The notes below the pieces were generated by a model. It saw only the letters and a program-made list of their open reading frames with translations. It did not search any database and was not told the origin of the DNA. Shown here piece after piece: positions 1 to 8,992 of a DNA stretch of 64,000 bases. Location: assembly GCF_019200975.1 (NCBI RefSeq), contig NZ_JAHTMR010000001.1, positions 451,400-515,399 on the forward strand, in the 5' to 3' direction. Source of the stretch: Pseudomonas sp. PD9R (GTDB lineage: Bacteria > Pseudomonadota > Gammaproteobacteria > Pseudomonadales > Pseudomonadaceae). The first letter of the stretch is position 1. Every line of letters starts with the position of its first letter. Both the position numbers and the translations under genes were made by a program.

Positions 1-2
1 TG

Positions 3-503
3 GCGAGTGGCAAGCTCGATATCCTGATCGACCTCGACCAACCATTGGCCGGGCTGACTGGCCTGCACAAACAGATGCTGCCGGCGGACCATTACGTGTT
101 TGCCTATGGCGCTGCACTCAAAGAGCCACCGCGCACGCTGGAGGCCTATCTGGCACAACCGCAAATTCAGATTTCCAGCCGCCGCGACGGGCTCAGTCCG
201 GTGGATCTGCACCTTGGTTTGAAAGGCTTGCGCCGAAACCTCGCGGTGAACACGCAAAGCACGCTGGCCGCCAAGTTGATCGCCGACCGGCAGCCCTTCG
301 GCATGAGCCTGCCGAGTCGGGTTGCCGAGGTGCTGGGCTTGCAGCATGTGCCCCTGCCGCTGGAAGAACCGGTGGAGCTGAAACTGGCGCTGTACATCGA
401 GGCGCGCTATCGCTTCGAACGAAGCCGCGAGGAGGCGATGCATTGCCTGTTGCGTGCGCTGGGTGAGCCACGTGCGCTGCAGGCGCTGGCACGGCGCGCG
501 TAG
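3..503 (+). CDS. LysR-family regulator, C-terminal part (5' truncated by window)
   Basis: The frame is open from the left edge to a TAG at 501-503, so the start lies outside. The visible 166 or so residues look like the end of a LysR effector-binding domain: a stretch around PVDLHLGLKGLRRNLAV followed by an alternation of strands and helices and the final helix RFERSREEAMHCLLRALG, which is the typical C-terminal helix of these proteins. The DNA-binding half and the target are not visible. Its stop is followed 43 bp later by a REP pair. The family call is moderate to good; no specific function can be given. Confidence 0.7.
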   Translation, partial: ASGKLDILIDLDQPLAGLTGLHKQMLPADHYVFAYGAALKEPPRTLEAYLAQPQIQISSRRDGLSPVDLHLGLKGLRRNLAVNTQSTLAAKLIADRQPFGMSLPSRVAEVLGLQHVPLPLEEPVELKLALYIEARYRFERSREEAMHCLLRALGEPRALQALARRA

Positions 504-545
504 ATTTTTGCCACGAACCGGTTTTTCCTGGCATCACTGATCCCC

Positions 546-627
546 TGTAGGAGCTGCCGAAGGCTGCGATCTTTTGATCTTTTTTAAGGGCAAGATCAAA
601 AGATCGCAGCCTGCGGCAGCTCCTACA
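546..627. repeat. REP inverted pair (REPIN-like)
   Basis: Two arms, TGTAGGAGCTGCCGAAGG... and its inverted partner ending ...GGCAGCTCCTACA, face each other around a short AT-rich spacer. The right arm supplies the stop codon of the LysR gene on the minus strand. Confidence 0.95.
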
Positions 628-1540
628 GGGACTCAAGCAGGCGTTGGTCGACTTGCAGAATCGCCTCAACCATCGCCAGCGCCGCCGGTGTCAGGGAATA
701 CCCGACGCGGCTGACAATGCCGTAATGCAACTGCAAACCCGGGTCGTCGCGGGGCACGTCGACGAACTCCAGCAGCTGTATCAAGCCCTGATCGACTTGT
801 TCGACGAGGGCTTCCATGGTGGCGATACCCACCGCGTCGGAGTGCCTGACCACGCGGCAAATGGCGTCGAATTGCGCGCACTCGACGCTGGGGTTGAAGT
901 CCGGTTCGCCCTGCACATCGGCGAGGATTTTGCGGATCATCGGCGGAATGCGTGTACCGACTACCGCGTAGTCGAGCAGGGCGCGCAGCGGCAGGTTTTC
1001 GCGGTTGGCCAAGGGATGATCGACGCGACAGAAAAACCGCCCCCGCCGTGGTCGCAGCAGTTGCACCTGGTACTGCGGATCACCAGTGAAGTAACGCGAA
1101 TCGGCGACCAGAAACTCGATCTGCTGTTCGCGCAGCCACAACGCCAGTTGTTCCCAGTCACCCTGGTGGAAGCGGGTGCGGATCGCCGGATGCGCCTGGA
1201 TGAACTGCGCCAGCGCTTCGGGCACCAACAGCTGCGCCGGATACGGGCCGCTGCCGAAATGCAATTCGCCGCCGGTCAGGCCGTTGTATTGGGTCAACTC
1301 GTTGTGCAATGCCTGGCTGCCCGCAAGCAGACGCCGGGCGTGTTGCAACACCAATTCACCCTGGCCGGTCAGGCGGAATTCGCGACTGCTGCGTTCCACT
1401 AGCGCGCAATCGAGATCTCGTTCCAGGGTCTGAATGCTACGGCTGAAGGCCGGTTGGCTCAGATTGATCGCTTCGGCGGCGCGGCCAAAACTGCGGTAAT
1501 CGGCCAGTGCGACGAGGTGGCGAAGCTGTCGTAGATCCAT
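623..1540 (-). CDS. LysR-family transcriptional regulator
   Basis: A 305-residue protein with the standard N-terminal winged helix-turn-helix (residues 1-60, MDLRQLRHLVALADYRSFGR, then SQPAFSRSIQTLE as recognition helix) and a periplasmic-binding-protein-like effector domain. The start at 1540 was chosen because the AGGAG site lies 7 nt upstream; another ATG directly before it (1543) is possible. It is divergent from the AraC-type regulator at 1638, with about 95 bp between them. Its TAG stop is the TAG inside a REP arm (TGTAGGAG), so the last residues ESL are set by the repeat insertion or by selection for it. Target genes are unknown. Confidence 0.88.
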   Translation of the reverse strand: MDLRQLRHLVALADYRSFGRAAEAINLSQPAFSRSIQTLERDLDCALVERSSREFRLTGQGELVLQHARRLLAGSQALHNELTQYNGLTGGELHFGSGPYPAQLLVPEALAQFIQAHPAIRTRFHQGDWEQLALWLREQQIEFLVADSRYFTGDPQYQVQLLRPRRGRFFCRVDHPLANRENLPLRALLDYAVVGTRIPPMIRKILADVQGEPDFNPSVECAQFDAICRVVRHSDAVGIATMEALVEQVDQGLIQLLEFVDVPRDDPGLQLHYGIVSRVGYSLTPAALAMVEAILQVDQRLLESL

Positions 1541-1637
1541 CATGCGTCTCCTGCATTCGGCGGATACTTTTAATGCATTTGATCGATATCACAGTGACTG
1601 GCATAAGTACACGCCTGTCTTCCCGCCGTAGCTCGCC

Positions 1638-2477
1638 ATGACCAGTCAAACCTTCGCCTCCAGCGCTTTCACCCGCACCATTCTCAGCCACGCCCAACGT
1701 TCCGGCCTGTGCCAGGAGCAACTATTGCAGCGGGCTGGAATCTGTTTGTCGTTACTGGACGGGCAGGGGTTGCGCGTTCCTGGGCATTTGGTCGACCAGC
1801 TGTGGCGTGAGTGCGAGCGCCTGGGCGCAGGTGCCACATTTGGCTGCGAAATGGTCAATGGCATGGCGACGACCAGTCTGCAAGGCTTGAACATTTTGCT
1901 CGACTCCGCCAGCACGCTGCGCGCCAGTCTCGGGTGTTTCGTCCAGTTCCTGCCACGGGTGACCGACGCGGTGCTGGCAGAGCTGGAGGAGGTCGACGGG
2001 CAGGCCCGCTTGCACCTGCGCAGTGTCGACCAGCAGCCGCATTTTTTCGCGCTGGACGCGGCGACGCTGACGCTGGTGCGCAACATTGCCCGGCGTCTCG
2101 GACGGGCGCCCGGCGCGGTGTTTACCGGTGTCGAATTGACACTGCAACAAGCCGCCGGTGAGTGGTTGCGCAGCGTTGGCATCGAGGTTCAAGAAGGGCC
2201 ACATCCGTGTTTGACACTTCCACTTGCGAGCCTTGATGAACCCTTGCTTGGCGCTAACCCGTTCCTGCACCAGAGCATGTTGCGTCACTGGCAGACCGAG
2301 GTGGCACAACATGCGCGCAGCGACGGTCTGGAGTTGGCGCGACACTGGCTGACGGCGGGCGACCAGCCGATCGAACGAATCGCCGAGCGCCTCGGGTATC
2401 GTCAACCGAGCAATTTTATCCGGGCGTTTCGCAAGCAGTTTGGTATTACGCCCAAGCAGTTTCGGTTGGGGGTGTAG
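1638..2477 (+). CDS. AraC-family regulator with apparently only one helix-turn-helix
   Basis: 279 residues. Residues 1 to about 190 match the arabinose-binding-type N-terminal domain found in OruR/ArgR-like AraC regulators. The C-terminus contains only the second HTH of the AraC domain (IERIAERLGYRQPSNFIRAF, then FGITPKQFR). Family members are usually about 330-340 residues and carry a first HTH of roughly 45-50 residues before the ELARHWL helix; here the N-terminal domain (ending near EVAQHARSD) runs straight into that helix. This looks like an in-frame internal deletion, since the rest is well preserved. It lies upstream of and co-directional with the DUF1302 block, so it is a candidate regulator of it. 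Confidence 0.85.
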   Translation: MTSQTFASSAFTRTILSHAQRSGLCQEQLLQRAGICLSLLDGQGLRVPGHLVDQLWRECERLGAGATFGCEMVNGMATTSLQGLNILLDSASTLRASLGCFVQFLPRVTDAVLAELEEVDGQARLHLRSVDQQPHFFALDAATLTLVRNIARRLGRAPGAVFTGVELTLQQAAGEWLRSVGIEVQEGPHPCLTLPLASLDEPLLGANPFLHQSMLRHWQTEVAQHARSDGLELARHWLTAGDQPIERIAERLGYRQPSNFIRAFRKQFGITPKQFRLGV

Positions 2478-2518
2478 CGGCACCGGTGGAGGTGGCTGCG
2501 GGTTGACGGGAAGATCAG

Positions 2519-2604
2519 AATCAAAAGATCGCAGCCTTCGACAGCGCCTATAGGAGTACGCAATCCCATGTAGGAGTTGCCGAAGGCTGCGATCTTTTGA
2601 TCTT
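2519..2604. repeat. REP pair, divergent arms
   Basis: Left arm reads AATCAAAAGATCGCAGCC...CCTATAGGA (degenerate), right arm TGTAGGAGTTGCCGAAGG...GATCTT. The arms point away from each other. Together with the promoter region for the DUF1302 gene this fills the 311-bp gap at 2478-2788. Confidence 0.9.
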
Positions 2605-2788
2605 GCCATTGATGTTGCTTACGTTTGAAAAACGGCCGTTATCGCAAAAATGGATGTTCACACAATCCCACCCCGAGGATTCGCAAACACCACCACCGAT
2701 GATTACTTTTTGTCGGCCACCGCTTGCGTGTCATCGCCGATTGTTGGGCACCGTGTCCGGGCTGAGCAAATCTGACCGGAGCCTAATA

Positions 2789-4615
2789 ATGATAAAAAAA
2801 CGCTCGGCCACAGCCGGAGTTCGCCAACGACTTCACCGGCTTGGCCACACCCGCCCGCAGCCCCTTGCGCTGGCGGTTCTTGCTGTACTGGCGGGGCCAA
2901 CCTGCGCCACAACATTCGACATCAACGAAGACTGGAGCCTGTCGACCAAAACCAGCTTGAGCCTGGGCAGCAGTTGGTCGACGCAAAACCCCGATAAAAG
3001 CCTGATGACCCGCGCCAACGCCTTGCAGGCGCAAGGTGTTCAGGCCAACGGCACCAGCGTCAGTGCCGACGACAATCGGCTGAACTTCGAGAAGGGCGAT
3101 CCCATCTCGCAGCTGTTCAAGGGTCTCACTGATTTCAGTCTCGATGGTCAGGGCCAGGGCGCGTTCGTGCGCTTTAAATACTGGTATGACCACGCCTACG
3201 AAACCCGTCAGGGGCGCTTCAAGGATTTCGACGATTCGGGCTGGGAAGACCTGTCCAAGTTCAAGGGCTTCGAGATGCTCGATGCCTATGTCTGGAAAGA
3301 CTTTCAGGTGGCCGAGCATCCGCTGAACGTGAAGGTGGGCAATCAGGTGTTGTCCTGGGGAGAGTCGCTGTTGATCCAGAATGGCATCAACGTGATCAAC
3401 CCGCTGGACGTCTCGGCGTTCAACCGCCCGGGCGTCGAGATCAAGGAAGGTCAGTTGCCGGTGGAGATGGTCTCCTTCAGTTTCGGGCTGTCCGACACCA
3501 CTAACCTTGAAGGCTTTTACCAATACAACTGGCGCCCTAGCGTACTCGACGGTTGCGGCACGTTCTTCGCTGCCAGTGATGTGATCCAGAAGGGTTGCGG
3601 GCCTTTGTACCTGAATCAGGTGCAGACGGATCAGCAGATGCAGGCAGCCGGGTTGTACGCCACTTCCCGGGGCAACGAATCGCCATCCGACAACGGTCAG
3701 TTCGGCTTCGCCCTGCGCCAGATGATCCCGGCGCTGAACGATGCCGAAGCGGCGATCTACTACATCAACTATCACTCGCGGCTGCCGTACTTCACCCTCG
3801 ACGCGAAGAACACCGCCATACGCGGCACGTTCCCCGGCGGCATTCAGGCGCCGAGCTACGCGGCGGCGTTTCCGGAAAATATTCATTTGTACGGCATCAG
3901 CCTCAACGGCGTGGAACCCAATAGCGGGATTTCCCTCGCCGGCGAGCTGAGCTATCGCCCGAACATGCCACTGTCGATCAACGCGCCAGACGTCAACGTC
4001 GCAGTGATTTCCGGTCCGGCGGGCAGTTCCTGGGTGCAGTTGCCACCCGGCTTCAATATCAATCGGGGCAGCCGTTTTGACGCATGGGAACGCAAGGGTG
4101 TCTGGCAGGGGACGGCCTCGGCCACCCAGGCCTTCGACAACATCATGGGTGCCACTCGCCTGAGCCTGTTCGCCGAAGCCGGCGTGGTGCACATCGATAA
4201 CCTCGGCGATGAACGTCTGGGTCGCAGCGCCGCGTTCGGTCGCAGCTCGACGCGCAACGGTACACCCTGCAACACCGTGGCCTCGGGTGTGACCAATGAG
4301 TACTGCACCGACAAGGGTTTCGCCACTGACTGGTCGTGGGGCTATCGACTGCGCGGCAGCCTGGAATACAGCGATGTTCTACCGGGCATCAACCTGATTC
4401 CGGCAGTCAATTGGCGGCACGACGTCGAGGGCTATTCCTACGATCCGCAAGGCCCGTTCCAGGAAGGGCAGCAAGCCTTGGGCCTGAGCCTGACCGGCGT
4501 CTACATGAACGATTACAGCGTGGAACTGGCTTACAACTCGTTCTTCGGCTCCAACAAATACAGCACCCTCGACGACCGAGATTTCGCATCCGTCAGCTTC
4601 AAGGCAGACTTCTAA
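2789..4615 (+). CDS. DUF1302 family outer-membrane protein
   Basis: 608 residues from ATG 2789. An upstream in-frame ATG exists, but that extension reads through a REP arm and lacks signal-peptide character; from 2789 the protein begins with a basic stretch and a hydrophobic core ending near PTCATTF, a plausible signal peptide of about 39 residues. The body (DINEDWSLS, KVGNQVLSWGESLLI, ending in an aromatic ...FASVSFKADF) matches DUF1302 proteins, predicted outer-membrane beta-barrels. Family knowledge: DUF1302 genes commonly sit with DUF1329 genes and RND/MmpL-like exporters and are linked to handling of hydrophobic compounds. Here the DUF1329 gene follows 11 bp later; no RND gene is in the window. 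Confidence 0.9.
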   Translation: MIKKRSATAGVRQRLHRLGHTRPQPLALAVLAVLAGPTCATTFDINEDWSLSTKTSLSLGSSWSTQNPDKSLMTRANALQAQGVQANGTSVSADDNRLNFEKGDPISQLFKGLTDFSLDGQGQGAFVRFKYWYDHAYETRQGRFKDFDDSGWEDLSKFKGFEMLDAYVWKDFQVAEHPLNVKVGNQVLSWGESLLIQNGINVINPLDVSAFNRPGVEIKEGQLPVEMVSFSFGLSDTTNLEGFYQYNWRPSVLDGCGTFFAASDVIQKGCGPLYLNQVQTDQQMQAAGLYATSRGNESPSDNGQFGFALRQMIPALNDAEAAIYYINYHSRLPYFTLDAKNTAIRGTFPGGIQAPSYAAAFPENIHLYGISLNGVEPNSGISLAGELSYRPNMPLSINAPDVNVAVISGPAGSSWVQLPPGFNINRGSRFDAWERKGVWQGTASATQAFDNIMGATRLSLFAEAGVVHIDNLGDERLGRSAAFGRSSTRNGTPCNTVASGVTNEYCTDKGFATDWSWGYRLRGSLEYSDVLPGINLIPAVNWRHDVEGYSYDPQGPFQEGQQALGLSLTGVYMNDYSVELAYNSFFGSNKYSTLDDRDFASVSFKADF

Positions 4616-4626
4616 GGAGAACCGTT

Positions 4627-5964
4627 ATGCGTATGCAATTGTGCGTGCTGGCCCTGGCCTGCACTGTCGGCCTGGCTCAGGCCAAAGGCACCGATCCGGC
4701 ACCTCTGGGCAAAACCCTGACCCCCATGGGCTCGGAGATGGCGGCGAATGCCGATGGCAGCATTCCGGCGTGGAGCGGCGGTCTGGCGAGTAACGCCGGC
4801 ACGGTCGATAAAAAGGGTGGCTACAGCGACCCCTATGCCGCCGAGAAACCATTGTTCACCGTCACCGCGAAGAATCTGGCGCAGTACGAAAAGTTTCTCA
4901 GCCCTGGGCAAATCGCCTTGTTCAAGCGCTTTCCTGACACTTACAAAATGAACATCTACCCGACGCACCGTAGCGCCAATCTGCCCAAGGATGTGTTGGC
5001 GCAGAGCCGCGATAACGTCGCCAAAACCACCATGGCTGACGGCGGCAACGGCCTGCACGACTATGCGCGGGGCATTCCGTTTCCGCTGCCCACTGAAGGA
5101 CTGGAGGTGATGTGGAACCACATGACCCGTTATCGCGGCGGCAGTTACGAGCGCATCAGCAGCGCGGCCCTGGTGCGTGAAAACGGTGCTACCAGTTACG
5201 TGCGCAACCAGTCGTTGATCAACTTTGCCGACACCGTTGGCGGGCTGGAATCGGGCTCGAACATTCTGTTCATGTTCAAGAGCCGGGTGCTGGAACCGGC
5301 GCGTTTGTCCGGCGAGGCGGTGCTGGTGCACGAACCGATTGACCAGGTGGCCGAGCCGCGTTCGGCGTGGCAATACCTGCCGGGTCAACGTCGTGTGCGC
5401 CGCGCGCCGATGATCGCCTACGACAATAGTGCCCGTTACAGCAACGGCCTGATCACTGCCGACAACATCGACGGCTACAACGGTGCACCGGACCGTTTCG
5501 ACTGGAAACTGGTGGGCAAGCAAGAGCTGTTCATTCCATACAACAGCTACAAAATCGGTAGTCGTGACATCAAGTATGACGACGTGATCAAGCCTAACCA
5601 CGTCAATCAGGACTTGGCCCGTTACGAGAAGCATCGGGTGTGGGTGGTGGAAGCGACGCTCAAACCGGGCGCCCGGCACATCTATGCCAAGCGCCGGTTC
5701 TACATCGACGAAGACAGTTGGCAGATCGCCCAGTCGGACCAGTACGACAGTCGCGGTGAACTGTGGCGCAGCGGTGAACTGCACGCGATTCAGCAATACG
5801 ACCACGGCTTCACCTACAACGTGCTGGAAACGTCCTATGACCTGATCTCCGGGCGCTACTACGCCGGCGGCCTGGCCAACGAAGAGACCGAACCGATGCG
5901 CGTCGGCTTCGCCGCCAAGACCGACGACTACACCCCGTCGGACCTGCGGCGCTGGGCCAAGTAA
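4627..5964 (+). CDS. DUF1329 family periplasmic/outer-membrane-associated protein
   Basis: 445 residues. ATG 4627 has an AAGGAGA site 6 nt upstream and follows the DUF1302 stop by 11 bp, so the two are one operon. Signal peptide MRMQLCVLALACTVGLAQA. The mature start GTDPAPLGKTLTPMGSEMAANADGSIP is the typical opening of DUF1329 proteins, which have a LolA-like fold. The exact role is unknown; with DUF1302 it is thought to act in outer-membrane transport of hydrophobic substrates. A longer frame extending upstream to 4336 overlaps the DUF1302 gene and was not used. A REP pair follows at 5995. Confidence 0.92.
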   Translation: MRMQLCVLALACTVGLAQAKGTDPAPLGKTLTPMGSEMAANADGSIPAWSGGLASNAGTVDKKGGYSDPYAAEKPLFTVTAKNLAQYEKFLSPGQIALFKRFPDTYKMNIYPTHRSANLPKDVLAQSRDNVAKTTMADGGNGLHDYARGIPFPLPTEGLEVMWNHMTRYRGGSYERISSAALVRENGATSYVRNQSLINFADTVGGLESGSNILFMFKSRVLEPARLSGEAVLVHEPIDQVAEPRSAWQYLPGQRRVRRAPMIAYDNSARYSNGLITADNIDGYNGAPDRFDWKLVGKQELFIPYNSYKIGSRDIKYDDVIKPNHVNQDLARYEKHRVWVVEATLKPGARHIYAKRRFYIDEDSWQIAQSDQYDSRGELWRSGELHAIQQYDHGFTYNVLETSYDLISGRYYAGGLANEETEPMRVGFAAKTDDYTPSDLRRWAK

Positions 5965-5994
5965 CCCACACCGTTATTGACGCACCACTATCCC

Positions 5995-6097
5995 TGTAGG
6001 AGCTGCCGCAGGCTGCGATCTTTTGATCCTGTTTTTGACAGAGCTGAAATTGCTGAAGATCCAGATCAAAAGATCGCCGCCTGCGGCAGCTCCTACA
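5995..6097. repeat. REP inverted pair
   Basis: Arms TGTAGGAGCTGCCGCAGG... and ...GCGGCAGCTCCTACA face each other around a spacer of about 35 bp, between the DUF1329 and DUF1254 genes. Confidence 0.95.
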
Positions 6098-6135
6098 TAG
6101 GAATGCGGTGTTCGACAACTACCAGGAGATCTGCC

Positions 6136-7485
6136 GTGCGCTACTGGATATCCGCACTGGCCCTGGGCGCGAGCCTGGGCAACGTGCACGCTGCAACCCT
6201 CGATCAACCGCAGGCAAAAGCGCTGGCGCAGGAGGCTTACGTATTTGCCTACGCCACCGTCGAGCACGACAAAGTGCTCACTGCTATCGCCGCGAAACTG
6301 CCGTTCAACCGGCTCTACAGCGAACCGCGATTGCTCGGCCCGCAAGACAACAAAGTGGTGTCGCCCAACAACGACACCTTTTACTCCCGGGCCTTGCTCG
6401 ACCTGCGCGGTGAACCGGTGGTGCTGGAAGTGCCGGCAGTAGAAGGGCGCTACTACAGCTTTCAGTTGGTGGACATGCGCACCGACAACCTCGACTACAT
6501 CGGCACCCGTGCCACCGGTAATCAGGCCGGGCGCTACCTGATCGCCGGGCCGGATTGGCAAGGTGATTTGCCGGCAGGTTTCGCCGGCGTGATCCGCTCC
6601 CCGAGTCGTCTGGTGTTTTTGCTCGGGCGCACTGAAGTCAAAGGTGAGGCCGACCAGAAAGACGCAGCGAACGTGCTGATGGGCTATGCCTTGCAACCAT
6701 TATCCAAAGTCCTCGGTGGCGTGGCCCCTGTTGCATTGCCATCGCTGCAATTGCCGGCTTATCAGGACACCAAGCAAGGCCCGGCAGCGGCACTGTTCAA
6801 TACGTTCAATGCGCTGGCACCGCTGCACCAATGGACCGCTAGCGAACAACAAAAACTCGCGCGTTTTGCCGCCATCGGCATCAAACCTGGTGCCACGTTC
6901 GAGCCGCCAGCGGCACTCAGCGAGGCCATTGTCCAAGGGGCCGAAGCGGGTCGCGAACAGGTACGAAATGCGTCCAGCCAGGTGTCGGTGGAGCAACAAG
7001 GCTGGTTCCGCTCGCCGACCAATGTCGGCAAATTCGGTGATGACGACCTGTCCCGTGCAGCGGTGGCCTGGCGCTACATCTACGCCAACGATGCGGTGGA
7101 AGCGGTGTATCCGATGGCGCTGCACGACATTCAGGGTCAGGTGCTGGACGGCCGCAACACTTATCGACTGCATTTCCCCGCCGGGCAATTGCCGCCAGTG
7201 GATGCCTTTTGGTCGTTGACCCTGTATGACGGCAAAACTCAATTGCTCGCCGCCAACCCGATCCAGCGATACGCCTTGGGCGATCGCAGCCCCGATCTGC
7301 ATTACGACGCCGATGGCGGTCTGACTCTGATGCTGCAACCCAACGCCCCCGTATCCACGCAGCAGGGCAATTGGCTGCCGACGCCGGAAGGTCCGTTCAA
7401 TTTGCTGTTGCGCCTGTACCTGCCAAAGGCGGGGGCGCTGGACGGCAGTTATCACTTGCCGACTATCGCGAGGATCGAGCCATGA
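6136..7485 (+). CDS. DUF1254/DUF1214 domain protein, exported
   Basis: 449 residues from GTG 6136, preceded by CCAGGAGA 6 nt upstream; the longer in-frame ATG at 5977 would translate a REP pair. Signal peptide VRYWISALALGASLGNVHA. DUF1254 in the N-terminal half (motif VVSPNNDTFYSRALLDLRGEP), DUF1214 in the C-terminal half (FWSLTLYD, then NPIQRYALGDR, then DADGGLTLMLQ). The family is widespread in proteobacteria and mycobacteria; biochemical function is not established. It overlaps the next gene, a paralogue, by 4 bp (ATGA), so the two are translationally coupled and may form a heteromer. Confidence 0.88.
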   Translation: MRYWISALALGASLGNVHAATLDQPQAKALAQEAYVFAYATVEHDKVLTAIAAKLPFNRLYSEPRLLGPQDNKVVSPNNDTFYSRALLDLRGEPVVLEVPAVEGRYYSFQLVDMRTDNLDYIGTRATGNQAGRYLIAGPDWQGDLPAGFAGVIRSPSRLVFLLGRTEVKGEADQKDAANVLMGYALQPLSKVLGGVAPVALPSLQLPAYQDTKQGPAAALFNTFNALAPLHQWTASEQQKLARFAAIGIKPGATFEPPAALSEAIVQGAEAGREQVRNASSQVSVEQQGWFRSPTNVGKFGDDDLSRAAVAWRYIYANDAVEAVYPMALHDIQGQVLDGRNTYRLHFPAGQLPPVDAFWSLTLYDGKTQLLAANPIQRYALGDRSPDLHYDADGGLTLMLQPNAPVSTQQGNWLPTPEGPFNLLLRLYLPKAGALDGSYHLPTIARIEP

Positions 7486-8867
7486 ACATGGTTTTCAGTC
7501 GCCGCCGCGTCTTGGGCAGCATGGGTGTGCTGGGAGGAAGTCTGATGTTTCCACGCTGGTTGCTGGCCGCCGAATCTGATGACCTGAGGGCGATTGCCCA
7601 GGAGGCGTGGATCTACGCCTACCCGATGCTCATGCACTACCAGACCCTGGAAAAACAGGTACTCAATCCTGCCGCACCGGAGTACGTCGGCGGCTTCAAT
7701 CGCTTTCGTCATTACAGCGAACTGTACACACCGAACAACCGCGAAATCGTCACGCCGAACAACGACACGCCGTACTCATGGGCCTGGCTCGACCTGCGCA
7801 GCGAGCCTCAGGTGCTGAGCGTGCCAGCGGTCGCCGATGACCGTTATTACGTGCATCAATTGGTGGATCAGTACACGCACAACTTCGCCTATGTCGGCGT
7901 GCTCAGCACCGGACGTGAAGCGGGGGATTACCTGATCGCCGGGCCCGATTGGCAAGGCCCGACCCCCGCCGGGATCAAAGCCGTGCTGCGCAGTGAAACC
8001 GAGATCGTCATGGTGCTTGGCCGCACCGGCTTGAAAAACGCCGAAGACCTGCCGGCGGTGCGTGCGTTGCAGCAGCAATATCGCCTGCGTGCGTTGCATG
8101 AATACACCGGCAGTTCCGCGCCTATCGTGGCGCCGGCAATTGCCTGGCCGACCTGGGCCAGCAAAACCGGGTTGGGCCCGGACTTTATCGCAATGCTGAA
8201 TCAGATCCTCACGCTATGCCCGACGCAACCCTCGGAACGGGCCTTGCGTGAACGCTTCGCCCGTATCGGCATCGTCCCCGGCCAGGGTTTTGATCTGTCG
8301 ACGCTACCGGCGGAACAGCGTCAGGCATTACTCGCCGGTATCCAGGATGCCCAGGCACAACTGCAAGCGGCTGTGGGTAAAGTACGCACCACGCTGGGCC
8401 TGTTCGGTACCCGCGAAGCGCTGCACGGCAATTACCTCAATCGCGCGGTTGCGGCGCATGTCGGCATCTACGGCAACAGCGTTGAAGAAGCGTTTTACAC
8501 CGGCACACGGCTGGACAATCAGGGGCAGCCCTTGCAGGGCGGACGGCAATATCGACTGCGCTTTGCACCGGGGCAACTGCCACCGGCCAGCGAGTTCTGG
8601 TCATTGACCTTGTATGACTTGCCGGACCGGCAATTGGTGGCTAATGCGATCAATCGTTACTGCCTCAGCAGTCGCGATCACCTGCAGCGGGATGCGGACG
8701 GTGGATTGACGTTGGTCATGCAATCCTCGACACCGGACGAGCAAAGCAATTGGCTCCCGGCACCTGCGAGCGGGGTGTTTACCCTGGTCTTGCGTTTGTA
8801 TGGGCCAGAACGGCAGGTGGTCGAGCAGCGGTGGCAGATGCCGGCGGTTGAAGTGGTTTCTGTATAG
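7482..8867 (+). CDS. DUF1254/DUF1214 domain protein, second paralogue, Tat-like signal
   Basis: 461 residues, ATG 7482 overlapping the stop of the previous gene. The N-terminus MNMVFSRRRVLGSMGVLGGS has a twin-arginine-like motif and hydrophobic stretch, unlike the Sec-type signal of its partner. Same motifs: IVTPNNDTPYSWAWLDLRSEP and FWSLTLYDLPDRQ, then DADGGLTLVMQ. Tandem duplication with subsequent divergence is the simple reading. If the Tat motif is real, the protein folds or binds a cofactor before export, which its paralogue would not need. Function unknown. The convergent alkylsulfatase lies just beyond a REP pair. Confidence 0.87.
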   Translation: MNMVFSRRRVLGSMGVLGGSLMFPRWLLAAESDDLRAIAQEAWIYAYPMLMHYQTLEKQVLNPAAPEYVGGFNRFRHYSELYTPNNREIVTPNNDTPYSWAWLDLRSEPQVLSVPAVADDRYYVHQLVDQYTHNFAYVGVLSTGREAGDYLIAGPDWQGPTPAGIKAVLRSETEIVMVLGRTGLKNAEDLPAVRALQQQYRLRALHEYTGSSAPIVAPAIAWPTWASKTGLGPDFIAMLNQILTLCPTQPSERALRERFARIGIVPGQGFDLSTLPAEQRQALLAGIQDAQAQLQAAVGKVRTTLGLFGTREALHGNYLNRAVAAHVGIYGNSVEEAFYTGTRLDNQGQPLQGGRQYRLRFAPGQLPPASEFWSLTLYDLPDRQLVANAINRYCLSSRDHLQRDADGGLTLVMQSSTPDEQSNWLPAPASGVFTLVLRLYGPERQVVEQRWQMPAVEVVSV

Positions 8868-8930
8868 GCCGGTCTGACGCCATCGCGAGCAAGGGATATG
8901 TGAACGACGTAGATCCAATGCTGCTTTAAA

Positions 8931-8992
8931 GCAAAAGATCGCAGCCTGCGGCAGCTTTGTAGGAGCTGCCGCAGGCTGCGATCTTTTGATCT
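8931..8992. repeat. REP pair, divergent arms, close-spaced
   Basis: GCAAAAGATCGCAGCC...GGCAGCT followed directly by TGTAGGAGCTGCCGC...GATCTT. The right end touches the stop codon of the alkylsulfatase gene (8993-8995). Confidence 0.93.

Noticed and set aside
5977..6135. N-terminal extension of the DUF1254 gene starting at 5977
   Set aside because: It translates a REP pair, and a signal peptide with a good ribosome site starts at GTG 6136.
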